A DNA stretch of 11,630 nt from Planctomycetaceae bacterium (GTDB lineage: Bacteria > Planctomycetota > Phycisphaerae > Phycisphaerales > SM1A02). A program made the translations under genes and the position numbers. Where the stretch lies: NCBI GenBank assembly GCA_027488415.1, contig JAIYBS010000128.1:1-11630 (forward strand), given 5' to 3'. The notes under the pieces were generated by a model that saw nothing but the letters and a program-made list of their open reading frames with translations, made no database searches and was not told the DNA's origin. Shown in pieces: positions 1 to 6,563 of this stretch (positions are counted from its first letter, which is position 1; each line of letters begins with the position of its first letter).

Positions 1-401
1 ACGACATGCCCGAGCTCGTCGAGAAGGAGGCGAAGGCCGTCGCGCTCGCGATGAACCTGCCCGACGTCGTCGCCGTGGAACGCGGCGAGGGCGGAAAGCT
101 CGTGAGCCCGGACGCCTCGGGCACCTCGGCCGCGGTCACCGTGCGCCGGGCCGGCGGCGAGCTCGTCGTCGTGAACCTGCCCGGCTCTGCCGCGCCCGTC
201 AACAGCGTCGCGCTCGGGCATGCGCTCGTCGCGCAGTTCCCGGTGAGCCTCGAGCTCGCGGGCGTGATCCTGCTGATGGCGCTCTTCGGCGCCGTCGTGC
301 TCGCCCGCCGCCAGATGCAGATGGCCGAGGACGAGCGCCGTGCAGCGGCCGGCATGCCGCGCATCGGCGAGGACTCCTTCGACCGCGGAGGTGCAGCGTG
401 A
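1..401 (+). CDS. nuoJ: NADH-quinone oxidoreductase subunit J, C-terminal part (5' end outside window)
   Basis: C-terminal portion of the complex I membrane subunit NuoJ; the reading frame is open to the left edge (first full codon at base 3), so the start lies outside the window and the internal ATG at 6 is not taken as the start. What is visible is a roughly 70-residue soluble stretch rich in Val, Gly and Glu, then the last transmembrane helix (about bases 237-305) ending in VVLARRQ, which matches the typical NuoJ ending of a hydrophobic helix closing with IVLARR. A short charged tail follows. NuoJ sits with NuoA, NuoH and NuoK near the quinone cavity and helps carry the conformational/proton coupling signal. 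Its identity is supported by nuoK directly downstream: the TGA stop overlaps the GTG start of nuoK, and the end of the gene contains the nuoK Shine-Dalgarno sequence. The soluble linker before the last helix seems longer than in E. coli NuoJ. Confidence 0.9.
   Translation, partial: DMPELVEKEAKAVALAMNLPDVVAVERGEGGKLVSPDASGTSAAVTVRRAGGELVVVNLPGSAAPVNSVALGHALVAQFPVSLELAGVILLMALFGAVVLARRQMQMAEDERRAAAGMPRIGEDSFDRGGAA
387..392 (+). promoter_or_regulatory. Shine-Dalgarno sequence of nuoK (GGAGGT)
   Basis: GGAGGT lies 5 bases before the GTG at 398. It decides the start of nuoK in favour of this GTG rather than the later in-frame ATGs at 416, 425 or 443. The same hexamer with the same 5-base spacing is used for nuoM. 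Confidence 0.8.
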
Positions 402-760
402 ACGCAGCCACGACCATGACCTCGATGCTCGCCTCCGCCCCGATGGCCCCCGCCGTCCCCGCGAACGTGCAGGTGACCCTCGCGCTCGCGCTGATCCTCT
501 TCGCGATCGGACTCGTCGGGTTCCTCACCCGCCGGAACATGATCCTCATGTTCCTGTCCACCGAGCTGATGTTCCAGGCCGCCGCCCTCGCCTTCGTCGC
601 GTTCGGGCGCATGTGGATGGACCTGAGCGGGCAGCTGATGGTGATCTTCATCCTCACCGTCGCCGCGGCCGAGGCCGCGCTCGCGCTCGGCCTGGTGGTG
701 CTCCTGTACCGCCGCAAGGAAACGCTCTCGAACGAGGCCTGGGCCGAACTGAAGGAGTGA
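398..760 (+). CDS. nuoK: NADH-quinone oxidoreductase subunit K
   Basis: Small three-helix membrane subunit of complex I, homologous to MrpC of Mrp antiporters, forming part of the proton path between the quinone module and the pumps. The protein is 120 aa against about 100 in E. coli. Three hydrophobic helices are visible (about residues 24-43, 48-70 and 79-103). The two conserved membrane glutamates are present: E56 in the STEL motif and E92 in AAAEAALAL. They are 36 residues apart, the same spacing as E. coli Glu36 and Glu72. The first 20 residues (Met/Ala/Thr/Pro) are an extension over the E. coli protein. The start is GTG at 398, overlapping the nuoJ stop as GTGA, with GGAGGT 5 bases upstream, so translation is probably coupled to nuoJ. 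A start at a later ATG is possible but less well supported. Confidence 0.96.
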   Translation: MNAATTMTSMLASAPMAPAVPANVQVTLALALILFAIGLVGFLTRRNMILMFLSTELMFQAAALAFVAFGRMWMDLSGQLMVIFILTVAAAEAALALGLVVLLYRRKETLSNEAWAELKE

Positions 761-800
761 CGCGCGCCGGACCGCCGAGCGCGACGCACCGTCCCCCACC

Positions 801-822
801 CCGAAACACGGCCGAAACACGA
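801..822 (+). repeat. 11-base tandem duplication in the nuoK-nuoL spacer
   Basis: CCGAAACACG occurs at 801-810 and again at 812-821, a tandem period of 11 bases within the 70-base spacer (761-830), ending 9 bases before the nuoL ATG. The spacer has no purine-rich Shine-Dalgarno sequence. The function is unknown; it may be a chance duplication or a sequence affecting nuoL translation initiation. Confidence 0.6.
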
Positions 823-830
823 CCACCCAC

Positions 831-3116
831 ATGCACGCAGCACTCCTCCCAATCCTTGCGCTCGCCGCCGGCGACGGCTCGCACGCCGCGGCCGGCCACG
901 ACGCAGCGCACGCCGCCGCGCCCTACGCGGACGTCGGCGCGCTCCAGTTCGCCAAGGCCACCGTCGACGGCAGCTACGCCTGGCTGAAGTGGATGCTCCT
1001 GGCGCCGCTCGTCTCGGTCGTCCTGTGCGGCGCCTTCGCGGTCCTCAAGGTCCGCAACCGCCTGCCCGCGGTCTTCACCGTGGTCAGCTTCGCGACCGCG
1101 GCGGCCCTGGCGATCGCCCTGTACTTCCAGTGGAGCCCGACGCTCTTCTCCACCCACGCGCCGCTCTCGGTGCCGCTGATGGAGTGGATCAGCTTCAGCT
1201 GGGGCGACGGACCGTTCAAGTCCTTCACCGCGAACTTCGGCCTGTACCTCGACGGCATCAGCCTCCTCTGGATCCTGTTCGTGACCGTGCTCGCGACGCT
1301 GATCGCGCTGTACGCCAGCGAGTACATGGAGTCGGACGTCAAGGGCGGCTACGCGCGCTTCTTCTTCGCGGTCAGCCTGTTCGTGACGAGCATGCTCATC
1401 CTCGTGATGAGCGACAACCTCGTCGGCCTGTACCTCGGATGGGAGGGCGTCGGCCTCTGCTCGTACATGCTGATCGGCTACTACGCGACGCAGCCGGGCG
1501 CGGTGGCGGCGAACAAGAAGGCCTTCATCATGAACCGCGTCGGCGACCTCGGGCTCGCCCTCGCGATCTTCCTGATCTGGACCAACTACGGCACCGTCGA
1601 GTACGACGGGCTGTTCCAGGCGATCGCCGGCAGCGGATCTGAGACCGTGCAGGGCCACTGGTCGAAGGCCGCGATCCCGTTCCTCCTGCTGCTCGCCGTC
1701 TGCGGCAAGAGCGCGCAGGGACCGCTCTTCACCTGGCTGCCCGACGCCATGTGGGGTCCGACCCCCGTCAGCGCGCTCATCCACGCGGCGACCATGGTGA
1801 CGGCGGGCATCTACCTGCTCGCGCGCATGGCGCCCTTCTACACGGTGCAGGCGATCGGCAGCGAGTGGGCCGAGACCGCGCTCCTCACCGTCGGCTGGAT
1901 CGGCTGCTTCACCGCCTTCATCGGCGCGACGATCGCGTGCGGGCAGTTCGACTACAAGCGGGTGTTCGCCTACTCGACCATCAGCTCCCTCGGCTACATG
2001 GTGATGGGCCTCGGCGTCGGCACCGCCTTCGGCGGCGTCTACTACGTCTTCACCCACGCGTGGTTCAAGGCCCTGCTCTTCCTCACCGCCGGCGCGGTGA
2101 TGCACGGCATGGCCGGCCAGGTCGACTTCCGCAAGCTCGGCGGCCTCCTGCGCGTGCCCGGGTTCCGGCTGACGATGGTCTGCATGCTGCTCGGCTGCCT
2201 GTGGCTTGCCACGGCTCCGTTCAGCGCGGCCGCCCTCTCGAAGGACATCATCCTCTACCAGGCGCTCACCAGCGACGTCGACCAGGTGCGCTGGATGGGC
2301 TGGATCGGCCTGCTGACCGCCGGCATCACGGCGTACTACGCGTTCCGCGTGTGGTTCCGGCTCGCGCTTGGCCCCGTGCGCATGGAGCCCGGGCCCGACC
2401 AGCACCACGGCCACGACGACCACGGCCACGACCACGGCGGGCACGACGCGCACGGGCATGCCTCGCACGCCCATGCCTCGCACGGGCACGACTCGCACGG
2501 TTTCCACCCGCACGCCCCCGGCCTGCGCATCAACTTCGTCCTGGCGGTGCTCGCCATCGGGTCGATCCTCGCCGGCCTTCCGAGCTACCTCGAGAAGTCC
2601 GAGGGCTTCAACTGGATCCAGCGCTTCGTGCAGAACTCGTCCGCATGGATCCGCGCGACGGCGGGTCCCGAGCACGGCCAGATCCTCGGCCGCGACGCGC
2701 ACGGAACGCTCTTCCTGCTCGCGACCGGCGTCGTGGTGGTCGGCATCGCGCTCGCGTGGCTCCTGCACGCCGGCAACCGCGCGCTCGGCGACCGCCTCCG
2801 CGCCTCGATGCTGAACACGCCCGGCCTCAAGTGGCTCGCGCACGGCAGCGAGCACGGCTGGTGGGTCGACGGCATCTACAACGCGATGCTCGGCGTCCCC
2901 GCCTGGCTTGCCGCGCAGCTGCTCGCGTTCCTCGACCGCTTCGTGCTTGACGGCGTGGCCTTCGCGGCCATCGGCCGCCTGCCCGGCTTCGTTGCCCGCG
3001 TCTTCCAGCCGCTCTACACCGGCACCGTGCAGGGCTACGCCCTCACGATGGCCGGCGGGATCGGGCTGATCGTCGCCTGGGTCGTCTGGATCTGGCTCTC
3101 TGGAGGTGCCTCGTGA
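831..3116 (+). CDS. nuoL: NADH-quinone oxidoreductase subunit L, with N-terminal extension and His-rich loop
   Basis: Distal antiporter-like proton pump of complex I, with the long lateral helix expected at its C-terminus. The protein is 761 aa against 613 in E. coli. Functional residues are in place: E205 in GWEGVGLCSYMLIGY (equivalent to E. coli Glu144), K293 in CGKSAQG (Lys229), H318 in ALIHAATMVTAG (His254), K413 in HAWFKALLF (Lys342) and K471 in ALSKDIIL (Lys399). Residues about 526-564 form a His-rich loop (16 His in 39 residues), an expansion of the short HPHESP region found in many NuoL proteins. Residues 1-54 form an unusual extension with a signal-like hydrophobic start and a His/Ala linker. 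M55 (base 993) begins the normal NuoL-like first helix and is the alternative start, though neither start has a good Shine-Dalgarno sequence. The stop overlaps the nuoM start as GTGA. Confidence 0.96.
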   Translation: MHAALLPILALAAGDGSHAAAGHDAAHAAAPYADVGALQFAKATVDGSYAWLKWMLLAPLVSVVLCGAFAVLKVRNRLPAVFTVVSFATAAALAIALYFQWSPTLFSTHAPLSVPLMEWISFSWGDGPFKSFTANFGLYLDGISLLWILFVTVLATLIALYASEYMESDVKGGYARFFFAVSLFVTSMLILVMSDNLVGLYLGWEGVGLCSYMLIGYYATQPGAVAANKKAFIMNRVGDLGLALAIFLIWTNYGTVEYDGLFQAIAGSGSETVQGHWSKAAIPFLLLLAVCGKSAQGPLFTWLPDAMWGPTPVSALIHAATMVTAGIYLLARMAPFYTVQAIGSEWAETALLTVGWIGCFTAFIGATIACGQFDYKRVFAYSTISSLGYMVMGLGVGTAFGGVYYVFTHAWFKALLFLTAGAVMHGMAGQVDFRKLGGLLRVPGFRLTMVCMLLGCLWLATAPFSAAALSKDIILYQALTSDVDQVRWMGWIGLLTAGITAYYAFRVWFRLALGPVRMEPGPDQHHGHDDHGHDHGGHDAHGHASHAHASHGHDSHGFHPHAPGLRINFVLAVLAIGSILAGLPSYLEKSEGFNWIQRFVQNSSAWIRATAGPEHGQILGRDAHGTLFLLATGVVVVGIALAWLLHAGNRALGDRLRASMLNTPGLKWLAHGSEHGWWVDGIYNAMLGVPAWLAAQLLAFLDRFVLDGVAFAAIGRLPGFVARVFQPLYTGTVQGYALTMAGGIGLIVAWVVWIWLSGGAS
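2399..2518 (+). other. NuoL His-rich loop
   Basis: Coding segment for about residues 524-562 of NuoL, dominated by HGH, DHGH and ASH units: 16 His with Gly, Asp, Ala and Ser. It follows a helix ending in LALGP and precedes the next helix (INFVLAVLAIGSILAG). Its composition resembles known metal-binding His-rich loops; metal binding here is an inference. The matching loop of NuoM carries a similar insertion. Confidence 0.85.
3102..3107 (+). promoter_or_regulatory. Shine-Dalgarno sequence of nuoM (GGAGGT)
   Basis: GGAGGT lies 5 bases before the GTG at 3113, within the last codons of nuoL. The 15-base junction GGAGGTGCNNCGTGA is the same at nuoJ/nuoK (387-401) and nuoL/nuoM (3102-3116) apart from two bases. 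Confidence 0.8.
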
Positions 3117-4768
3117 CGCTCGCCGTCCTTCTCATCGTCCTGCCGCTCGCGGGCGCGTTCCTCTGCCTCGGCTCGACCGAGCGCGCGGCGAAGGCCGTCG
3201 GCATGCTGACGGGCCTCGTGGTGCTCGGCGTGGCGACCGCCATGGCCTTCGAGTTCCCGGCGTGGACCAGCGGCGAGTTCTGGCCGAACGCCGAGGGCTG
3301 GCGGCTCTTCTCCGCCTTCGGCGTCGACTTCCTGCTCGGCACCGACTCGATCGGCATGCTGCTGATCCTGCTCACGGCGCTCCTGATCCCGTGCAGCATG
3401 CTGGTGAGCTTCAGCTCGATCACGCAGCGCCAGCGCGGCTTCTACGCGCAGTTCCTGTTCATGGAATCGGCGGTCATGCTCGCGTTCCTCGCGCGCGACG
3501 TGATCCTCTTCTACATCGGCTACGAGTTCACGCTGGTGCCGCTGTTCCTGATCGTCGCCGTCTGGGGCGGCCACGAGCGCCGCGTCGCCGCGGTCAAGCT
3601 CTGGGTCTACAGCTTCGTCGGCTCGGTGGTCTCGCTCGTCGGGTTCATCTACCTGGCCGCGGGCAACGCCGCCGCCAACGGCGGGGCGCTCGACTTCAGC
3701 ATCTCCTCGCTCGTCGAGTACGGCTCGAACCTCCCCGCCTCGACGCAGTGGTGGGTGTTCCTCGCCATCATGGGCGGCTTCGCGGTGAAGGTGCCGTTCG
3801 TCCCCGTCCACTCCTGGCTGCCGCTCGCGCACGGCGAGGCACCCACGGCCGGCTCGGTCGTGCTGGCGGGCATCGTCATCAAGATCGGCCAGTACGGCGC
3901 GCTCCGCTTCGCCTTCCCGATGGCGCCGGAGGGCGCACTCGCGCTCGCTCCGTTCTTCAGCGCCCTCGCGCTGGTCGGCATCCTCGCGATGAGCCTCGTC
4001 TGCTGGGTGCAGAACGACGTCAAGCGCCTGGTCGCCTACAGCTCGGTGGCGCACATGGGGCTCGCGCTGCTCGCGATGTTCGCCTTCAACGTGGTCGGCA
4101 TGGAGGGCGCGGTCCTCTACATGGTGAACCACGGCCTCTCGACGGCCGGCATGTTCATGTGCATCGGCATCATGTACGAGCGCTACCACACCAAGGACAT
4201 GGAGGTGGTCGGCGGGCTCATGCAGCGGATGCCGGTCTGGAGCGTCTTCATGGTGTTCTTCGCCATGGCGTCGCTCGCCCTGCCGGGCCTGAACGGCTTC
4301 GTCAGCGAGTTCCTCTGCCTGATGGGCGTCTTCACCGCAGACAGCGGCGTGATGACCGGGTTCCCGGGCATCCTCGGGCCGGCGTACGCCTTCCTGGCCG
4401 CGCTCGCGCTCGTCCTCGGCGCGCTCTACGTCCTCCGCATGCTCCAGAAGTTCGTGTTCGGCCCGCTCCGCGAGCCGCACGGCGACGGCCATGGCCACCA
4501 CGGCCATGACCATCACGCCCACGGTCACCAGGCATCCGGTCACCAGGTCGTGAAGGACGTGAACGGCCGCGAGATCCTCGCGATGCTCCCGCTCGCCGTC
4601 GGCTGCATCGTGATCGGCATCTGGCCGAGCCCGATCCTCCGTGCGGTCGAGCCGGCCGCCGCGAACATCGTTGCCCCGTACGTGAAGCTCATCGAGCGCG
4701 ATGCCGCGATGGCCGCGCCCAAGACCGCCCTGGCAACTCCGGCAGCCGCCGAGGGAGCCGCACAGTGA
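3113..4768 (+). CDS. nuoM: NADH-quinone oxidoreductase subunit M, with His-rich loop
   Basis: Middle antiporter-like proton pump of the complex I membrane arm, 551 aa against 509 in E. coli. Family residues are visible: E138 in YIGYEFTLVPLFL (equivalent to E. coli Glu144), K226 in FAVKVPFVPVHSWLP (Lys234), H240 in LAHGEAPTAGSVVLAG, the following GIVIKIGQYG lysine, and E399 in GFVSEFLCLMG (Glu407). After a helix ending in KFVFGPLRE, residues 456-477 hold 10 His in 22 positions, then the usual NGRE motif and the last helix. The C-terminus is an Ala-rich tail of about 30 residues. The start is GTG at 3113, overlapping the nuoL TGA, with a strong Shine-Dalgarno sequence. The stop overlaps the nuoN start in the same way, so nuoL, nuoM and nuoN are probably translated as a coupled set. 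Confidence 0.97.
   Translation: MTLAVLLIVLPLAGAFLCLGSTERAAKAVGMLTGLVVLGVATAMAFEFPAWTSGEFWPNAEGWRLFSAFGVDFLLGTDSIGMLLILLTALLIPCSMLVSFSSITQRQRGFYAQFLFMESAVMLAFLARDVILFYIGYEFTLVPLFLIVAVWGGHERRVAAVKLWVYSFVGSVVSLVGFIYLAAGNAAANGGALDFSISSLVEYGSNLPASTQWWVFLAIMGGFAVKVPFVPVHSWLPLAHGEAPTAGSVVLAGIVIKIGQYGALRFAFPMAPEGALALAPFFSALALVGILAMSLVCWVQNDVKRLVAYSSVAHMGLALLAMFAFNVVGMEGAVLYMVNHGLSTAGMFMCIGIMYERYHTKDMEVVGGLMQRMPVWSVFMVFFAMASLALPGLNGFVSEFLCLMGVFTADSGVMTGFPGILGPAYAFLAALALVLGALYVLRMLQKFVFGPLREPHGDGHGHHGHDHHAHGHQASGHQVVKDVNGREILAMLPLAVGCIVIGIWPSPILRAVEPAAANIVAPYVKLIERDAAMAAPKTALATPAAAEGAAQ
4478..4543 (+). other. NuoM His-rich loop
   Basis: Codes for residues 456-477 of NuoM, with 10 His among Gly, Asp, Ala and Gln. 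It lies about 57 residues after the conserved E399, and the NuoL His-rich loop lies about 55 residues after its conserved K471, so the two insertions occupy the same loop of the shared antiporter fold. Metal binding is a plausible but untested role. Confidence 0.85.
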
Positions 4769-6351
4769 ATCCCGACCCGACCATGCCGATCCTGGCCTCC
4801 GCCTCCTCGCTCGGGCCGAAGTTCTCGCTGATCATGCCGGAGATCGTGCTCTTCGTGGGCGCGGTCCTCTGCGCGGTGATGGGCCTCTCCCGGTCCCGCA
4901 CGGTGCGGACCGCGGTGCCGTGGATCGCGGTCGCCTCGCTCGCGGCGACCTTCGCCGCCATGCTCAAGGTGTGGACGCCCGAAGCCGCGGCCGCCGCCGA
5001 GCTCCCGATGCCGATGCTCGGCAAGTACGTGATCGCCCTGCTCTGCGTGGTCGGAGTCGGCCACGTGCTCGCGTCGGCGGGCAGCGTCGACCGCTCCGTC
5101 GAGCGGCAGATCGCCTCGGGCGCGGGCGCCTTCGACCCGGTCCGCGTGATCCAGGGCGAGTTCTACGCGTTCCTCCTGCTGTCGCTCTGCGGCGGCATGC
5201 TGATCTGCCACGCGACCGACCTGGTGTGGCTGTTCCTTGCCTTCGAGCTCTGCTCGCTGCCGACCTACGTGCTCGTGGCGATCGGCCGCGGCGCGGACCG
5301 CAGCATGGAGGCGGCGATCAAGTACTTCTTCCTCGGCGCGATGAGCACGGCCACCATGCTCTTCGGCTTCGCGCTGCTGTACGGCGCGACCGGCACGCTC
5401 GAGCTCTCGGCGATGTCCGAGGCGTTCCAGCTCCAGGCGCAGACCACCGGGATCGGGAGCGTCGCCATCGTCGGCGTGCTGCTCGCCGTGATCGGCATCT
5501 GCTTCAAGCTCGCCGCGGTCCCGATGCACTTCTACGCGCCGGACGTGTACGAGGGCGCCTCGAGCCCCGTCGCCGCGTTCATCAGCTTCGTGCCGAAGGT
5601 GCAGGGCTTCGTGACGCTCGTGCTGCTCCTCTCCACCGTGGGCTGGGGCGCGGCGGGCGACGGCTCCACGCCGCCCGTGATCGCCGCGGTGCTCTGGATG
5701 ATCGCCGTGCTGACGATGACGCTCGGCAACATCGGCGCCCTCCTGCAGCGCTCGGCGAAGCGGATGCTCGCGTACAGCTCGATCGCGAACTCGGGCTACA
5801 TGCTCGTCGGCATCCTCGCCGGGCCGAAGATCGGCGTCGACGCGACGTTCCTCTACCTGCTCACCTACGGCGTCGCGAACCTCGCGACCTTCGGCGCCCT
5901 CGCGGCGATCGAGCGCAACGGCCACGAGGTCGACTCGCTCGACGACCTCGCCGGCCTTCGGGTCCGTGCGCCGCGCGTCGCGGTGGCGCTCGCGATCGGC
6001 GCGCTCAGCCTGACCGGCATCCCGCCGATCCTCGGGTTCTGGGGCAAGCTCGACCTGTTCGTCGCGGCTGCCGAGAGCCAGCAGCGTGCGCTGCTCGTGA
6101 TCATGGCGCTGAACAGCGGCGTGGCGGCGTTCTACTACCTGCGGCTCGTGGCCGGCCCATTCGTCCAGGAGCCCACTCCCCGCACGCAGGGAGTGACGCC
6201 CGTGGCGAGCCTGTGGCCCCGCGTGAGCGCGGTGGTGTTCGCGGTCGGCTGCCTGGTGCTGCCGTTCGCGGCCAACCAGCTCAAGGGCGAGTCGGCCTCG
6301 GCGGCGGTCGCCTCCGGCGCCGCGAAGCCCGTGCTGACGGCCGAGAAATGA
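4765..6351 (+). CDS. nuoN: NADH-quinone oxidoreductase subunit N
   Basis: Third antiporter-like subunit of complex I, closest of the three to the quinone module; 528 aa against about 485 in E. coli. Conserved elements are E161 in LFLAFELCSLPTYVL, K248 in CFKLAAVPMHFYAPDVYEG, the AYSSIANSGYMLVG helix and K428 in IPPILGFWGKLDLF. An extra hydrophilic stretch of about 40 residues (around 95-135) separates the third helix from the E161 helix. The loop matching the His-rich loops of NuoL and NuoM (residues 465-480, GPFVQEPTPRTQG) has no His. The start is GTG at 4765, overlapping the nuoM stop as GTGA, with GGAG at 4754-4757. An in-frame ATG at 4783 is the alternative start. This is the last nuo gene. 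Confidence 0.97.
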   Translation: MNPDPTMPILASASSLGPKFSLIMPEIVLFVGAVLCAVMGLSRSRTVRTAVPWIAVASLAATFAAMLKVWTPEAAAAAELPMPMLGKYVIALLCVVGVGHVLASAGSVDRSVERQIASGAGAFDPVRVIQGEFYAFLLLSLCGGMLICHATDLVWLFLAFELCSLPTYVLVAIGRGADRSMEAAIKYFFLGAMSTATMLFGFALLYGATGTLELSAMSEAFQLQAQTTGIGSVAIVGVLLAVIGICFKLAAVPMHFYAPDVYEGASSPVAAFISFVPKVQGFVTLVLLLSTVGWGAAGDGSTPPVIAAVLWMIAVLTMTLGNIGALLQRSAKRMLAYSSIANSGYMLVGILAGPKIGVDATFLYLLTYGVANLATFGALAAIERNGHEVDSLDDLAGLRVRAPRVAVALAIGALSLTGIPPILGFWGKLDLFVAAAESQQRALLVIMALNSGVAAFYYLRLVAGPFVQEPTPRTQGVTPVASLWPRVSAVVFAVGCLVLPFAANQLKGESASAAVASGAAKPVLTAEK

Positions 6352-6410
6352 CCCGGAGAATCGCTCGCAGCAAGCCCGCCAAGGGGGCTGCGGCGCCTGC
6401 CGGAAGTCGG

Positions 6411-6416
6411 TACAAT
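6411..6416 (+). promoter_or_regulatory. putative -10 box (TACAAT) for tRNA-Arg
   Basis: TACAAT differs from the consensus TATAAT at one base and stands out in GC-rich sequence, 32 bases before the tRNA. It would put the transcription start near 6423. No convincing TTGACA-like -35 box is present at the expected spacing (around 6388-6393). Confidence 0.45.
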
Positions 6417-6423
6417 CTTTCCT

Positions 6424-6445
6424 CCCCCGTGGAGACCACGGCGGG
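6424..6445 (+). other. hairpin in the tRNA leader
   Basis: CCGTGG (6427-6432), loop AGA, CCACGG (6436-6441) forms a perfect 6-bp stem. Three more pairs (CCC 6424-6426 with GGG 6443-6445) are possible across a one-base bulge. It ends 3 bases before the tRNA. With no following U-tract it is not a convincing terminator for nuoN; it may be a structured 5' leader of the pre-tRNA. Confidence 0.4.
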
Positions 6446-6448
6446 TAC

Positions 6449-6522
6449 GCGACCGTAGCTCAACTGGATAGAGCATCGGTCTACGAAACCGAAGGTTGCT
6501 GGTTCGAGCCCAGCCGGTCGCG
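6449..6522 (+). tRNA. tRNA-Arg (anticodon ACG)
   Basis: A complete cloverleaf can be folded by eye. The acceptor stem is GCGACCG (6449-6455) paired perfectly with CGGTCGC (6515-6521), with discriminator G at 6522. The D arm is GCTC/GAGC around AACTGGATA, the anticodon stem is TCGGT/ACCGA, and the T arm is GCTGG/CCAGC around TTCGAGC. The anticodon loop CTACGAA gives anticodon ACG (6483-6485). A34 is normally deaminated to inosine, which would read CGU, CGC and CGA, codons for Arg. The CCA end is not encoded (GTTC follows), so a CCA-adding enzyme is needed. A terminator follows directly. Confidence 0.97.
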
Positions 6523-6526
6523 TTCG

Positions 6527-6563
6527 AGACGCCCCCAGCCCCGCGCTGGGGGCGTCTTGCTTT
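6527..6563 (+). terminator. intrinsic terminator of tRNA-Arg, abutting the convergent M28 gene
   Basis: AGACGCCCCCAGC (6527-6539), loop CCCGC, GCTGGGGGCGTCT (6545-6557) gives a perfect 13-bp stem followed by TGCTTT. The T-run overlaps the stop codon (6562-6564) of the - strand peptidase gene. On the - strand the same hairpin lies directly after that stop codon but has no U-tract, so it should terminate mainly the tRNA transcript. Confidence 0.85.

Noticed and set aside
2399..2518. The repetitive His-codon stretch in nuoL as a CRISPR-like or mobile repeat
   Set aside because: The repeats are short, irregular codon-level patterns inside a continuous reading frame; no spacers or regular period.
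654..2855. A 733-codon open frame antisense to nuoK/nuoL, rich in Arg, Glu, Ala and His
   Set aside because: It mirrors nuoK and nuoL, whose family motifs are clear. Low-complexity composition without domains is what high GC at third codon positions produces on the opposite strand.
3035..5925. Two long antisense frames (502 and 461 codons) opposite nuoM and nuoN
   Set aside because: Charged, repetitive composition with no recognisable motif; shadows of well-supported complex I genes.
6367..6391. GCAGC...GCTGC imperfect hairpin after nuoN as the nuo operon terminator
   Set aside because: The stem is interrupted by an internal loop and is followed by GC-rich sequence, not a T-run, so termination here is not supported.
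6424..6522. tRNA-Arg as an integration site (att) of a mobile element
   Set aside because: No integrase gene, no direct repeat of the tRNA 3' end elsewhere in the window, and the flanking genes look like normal chromosomal genes.
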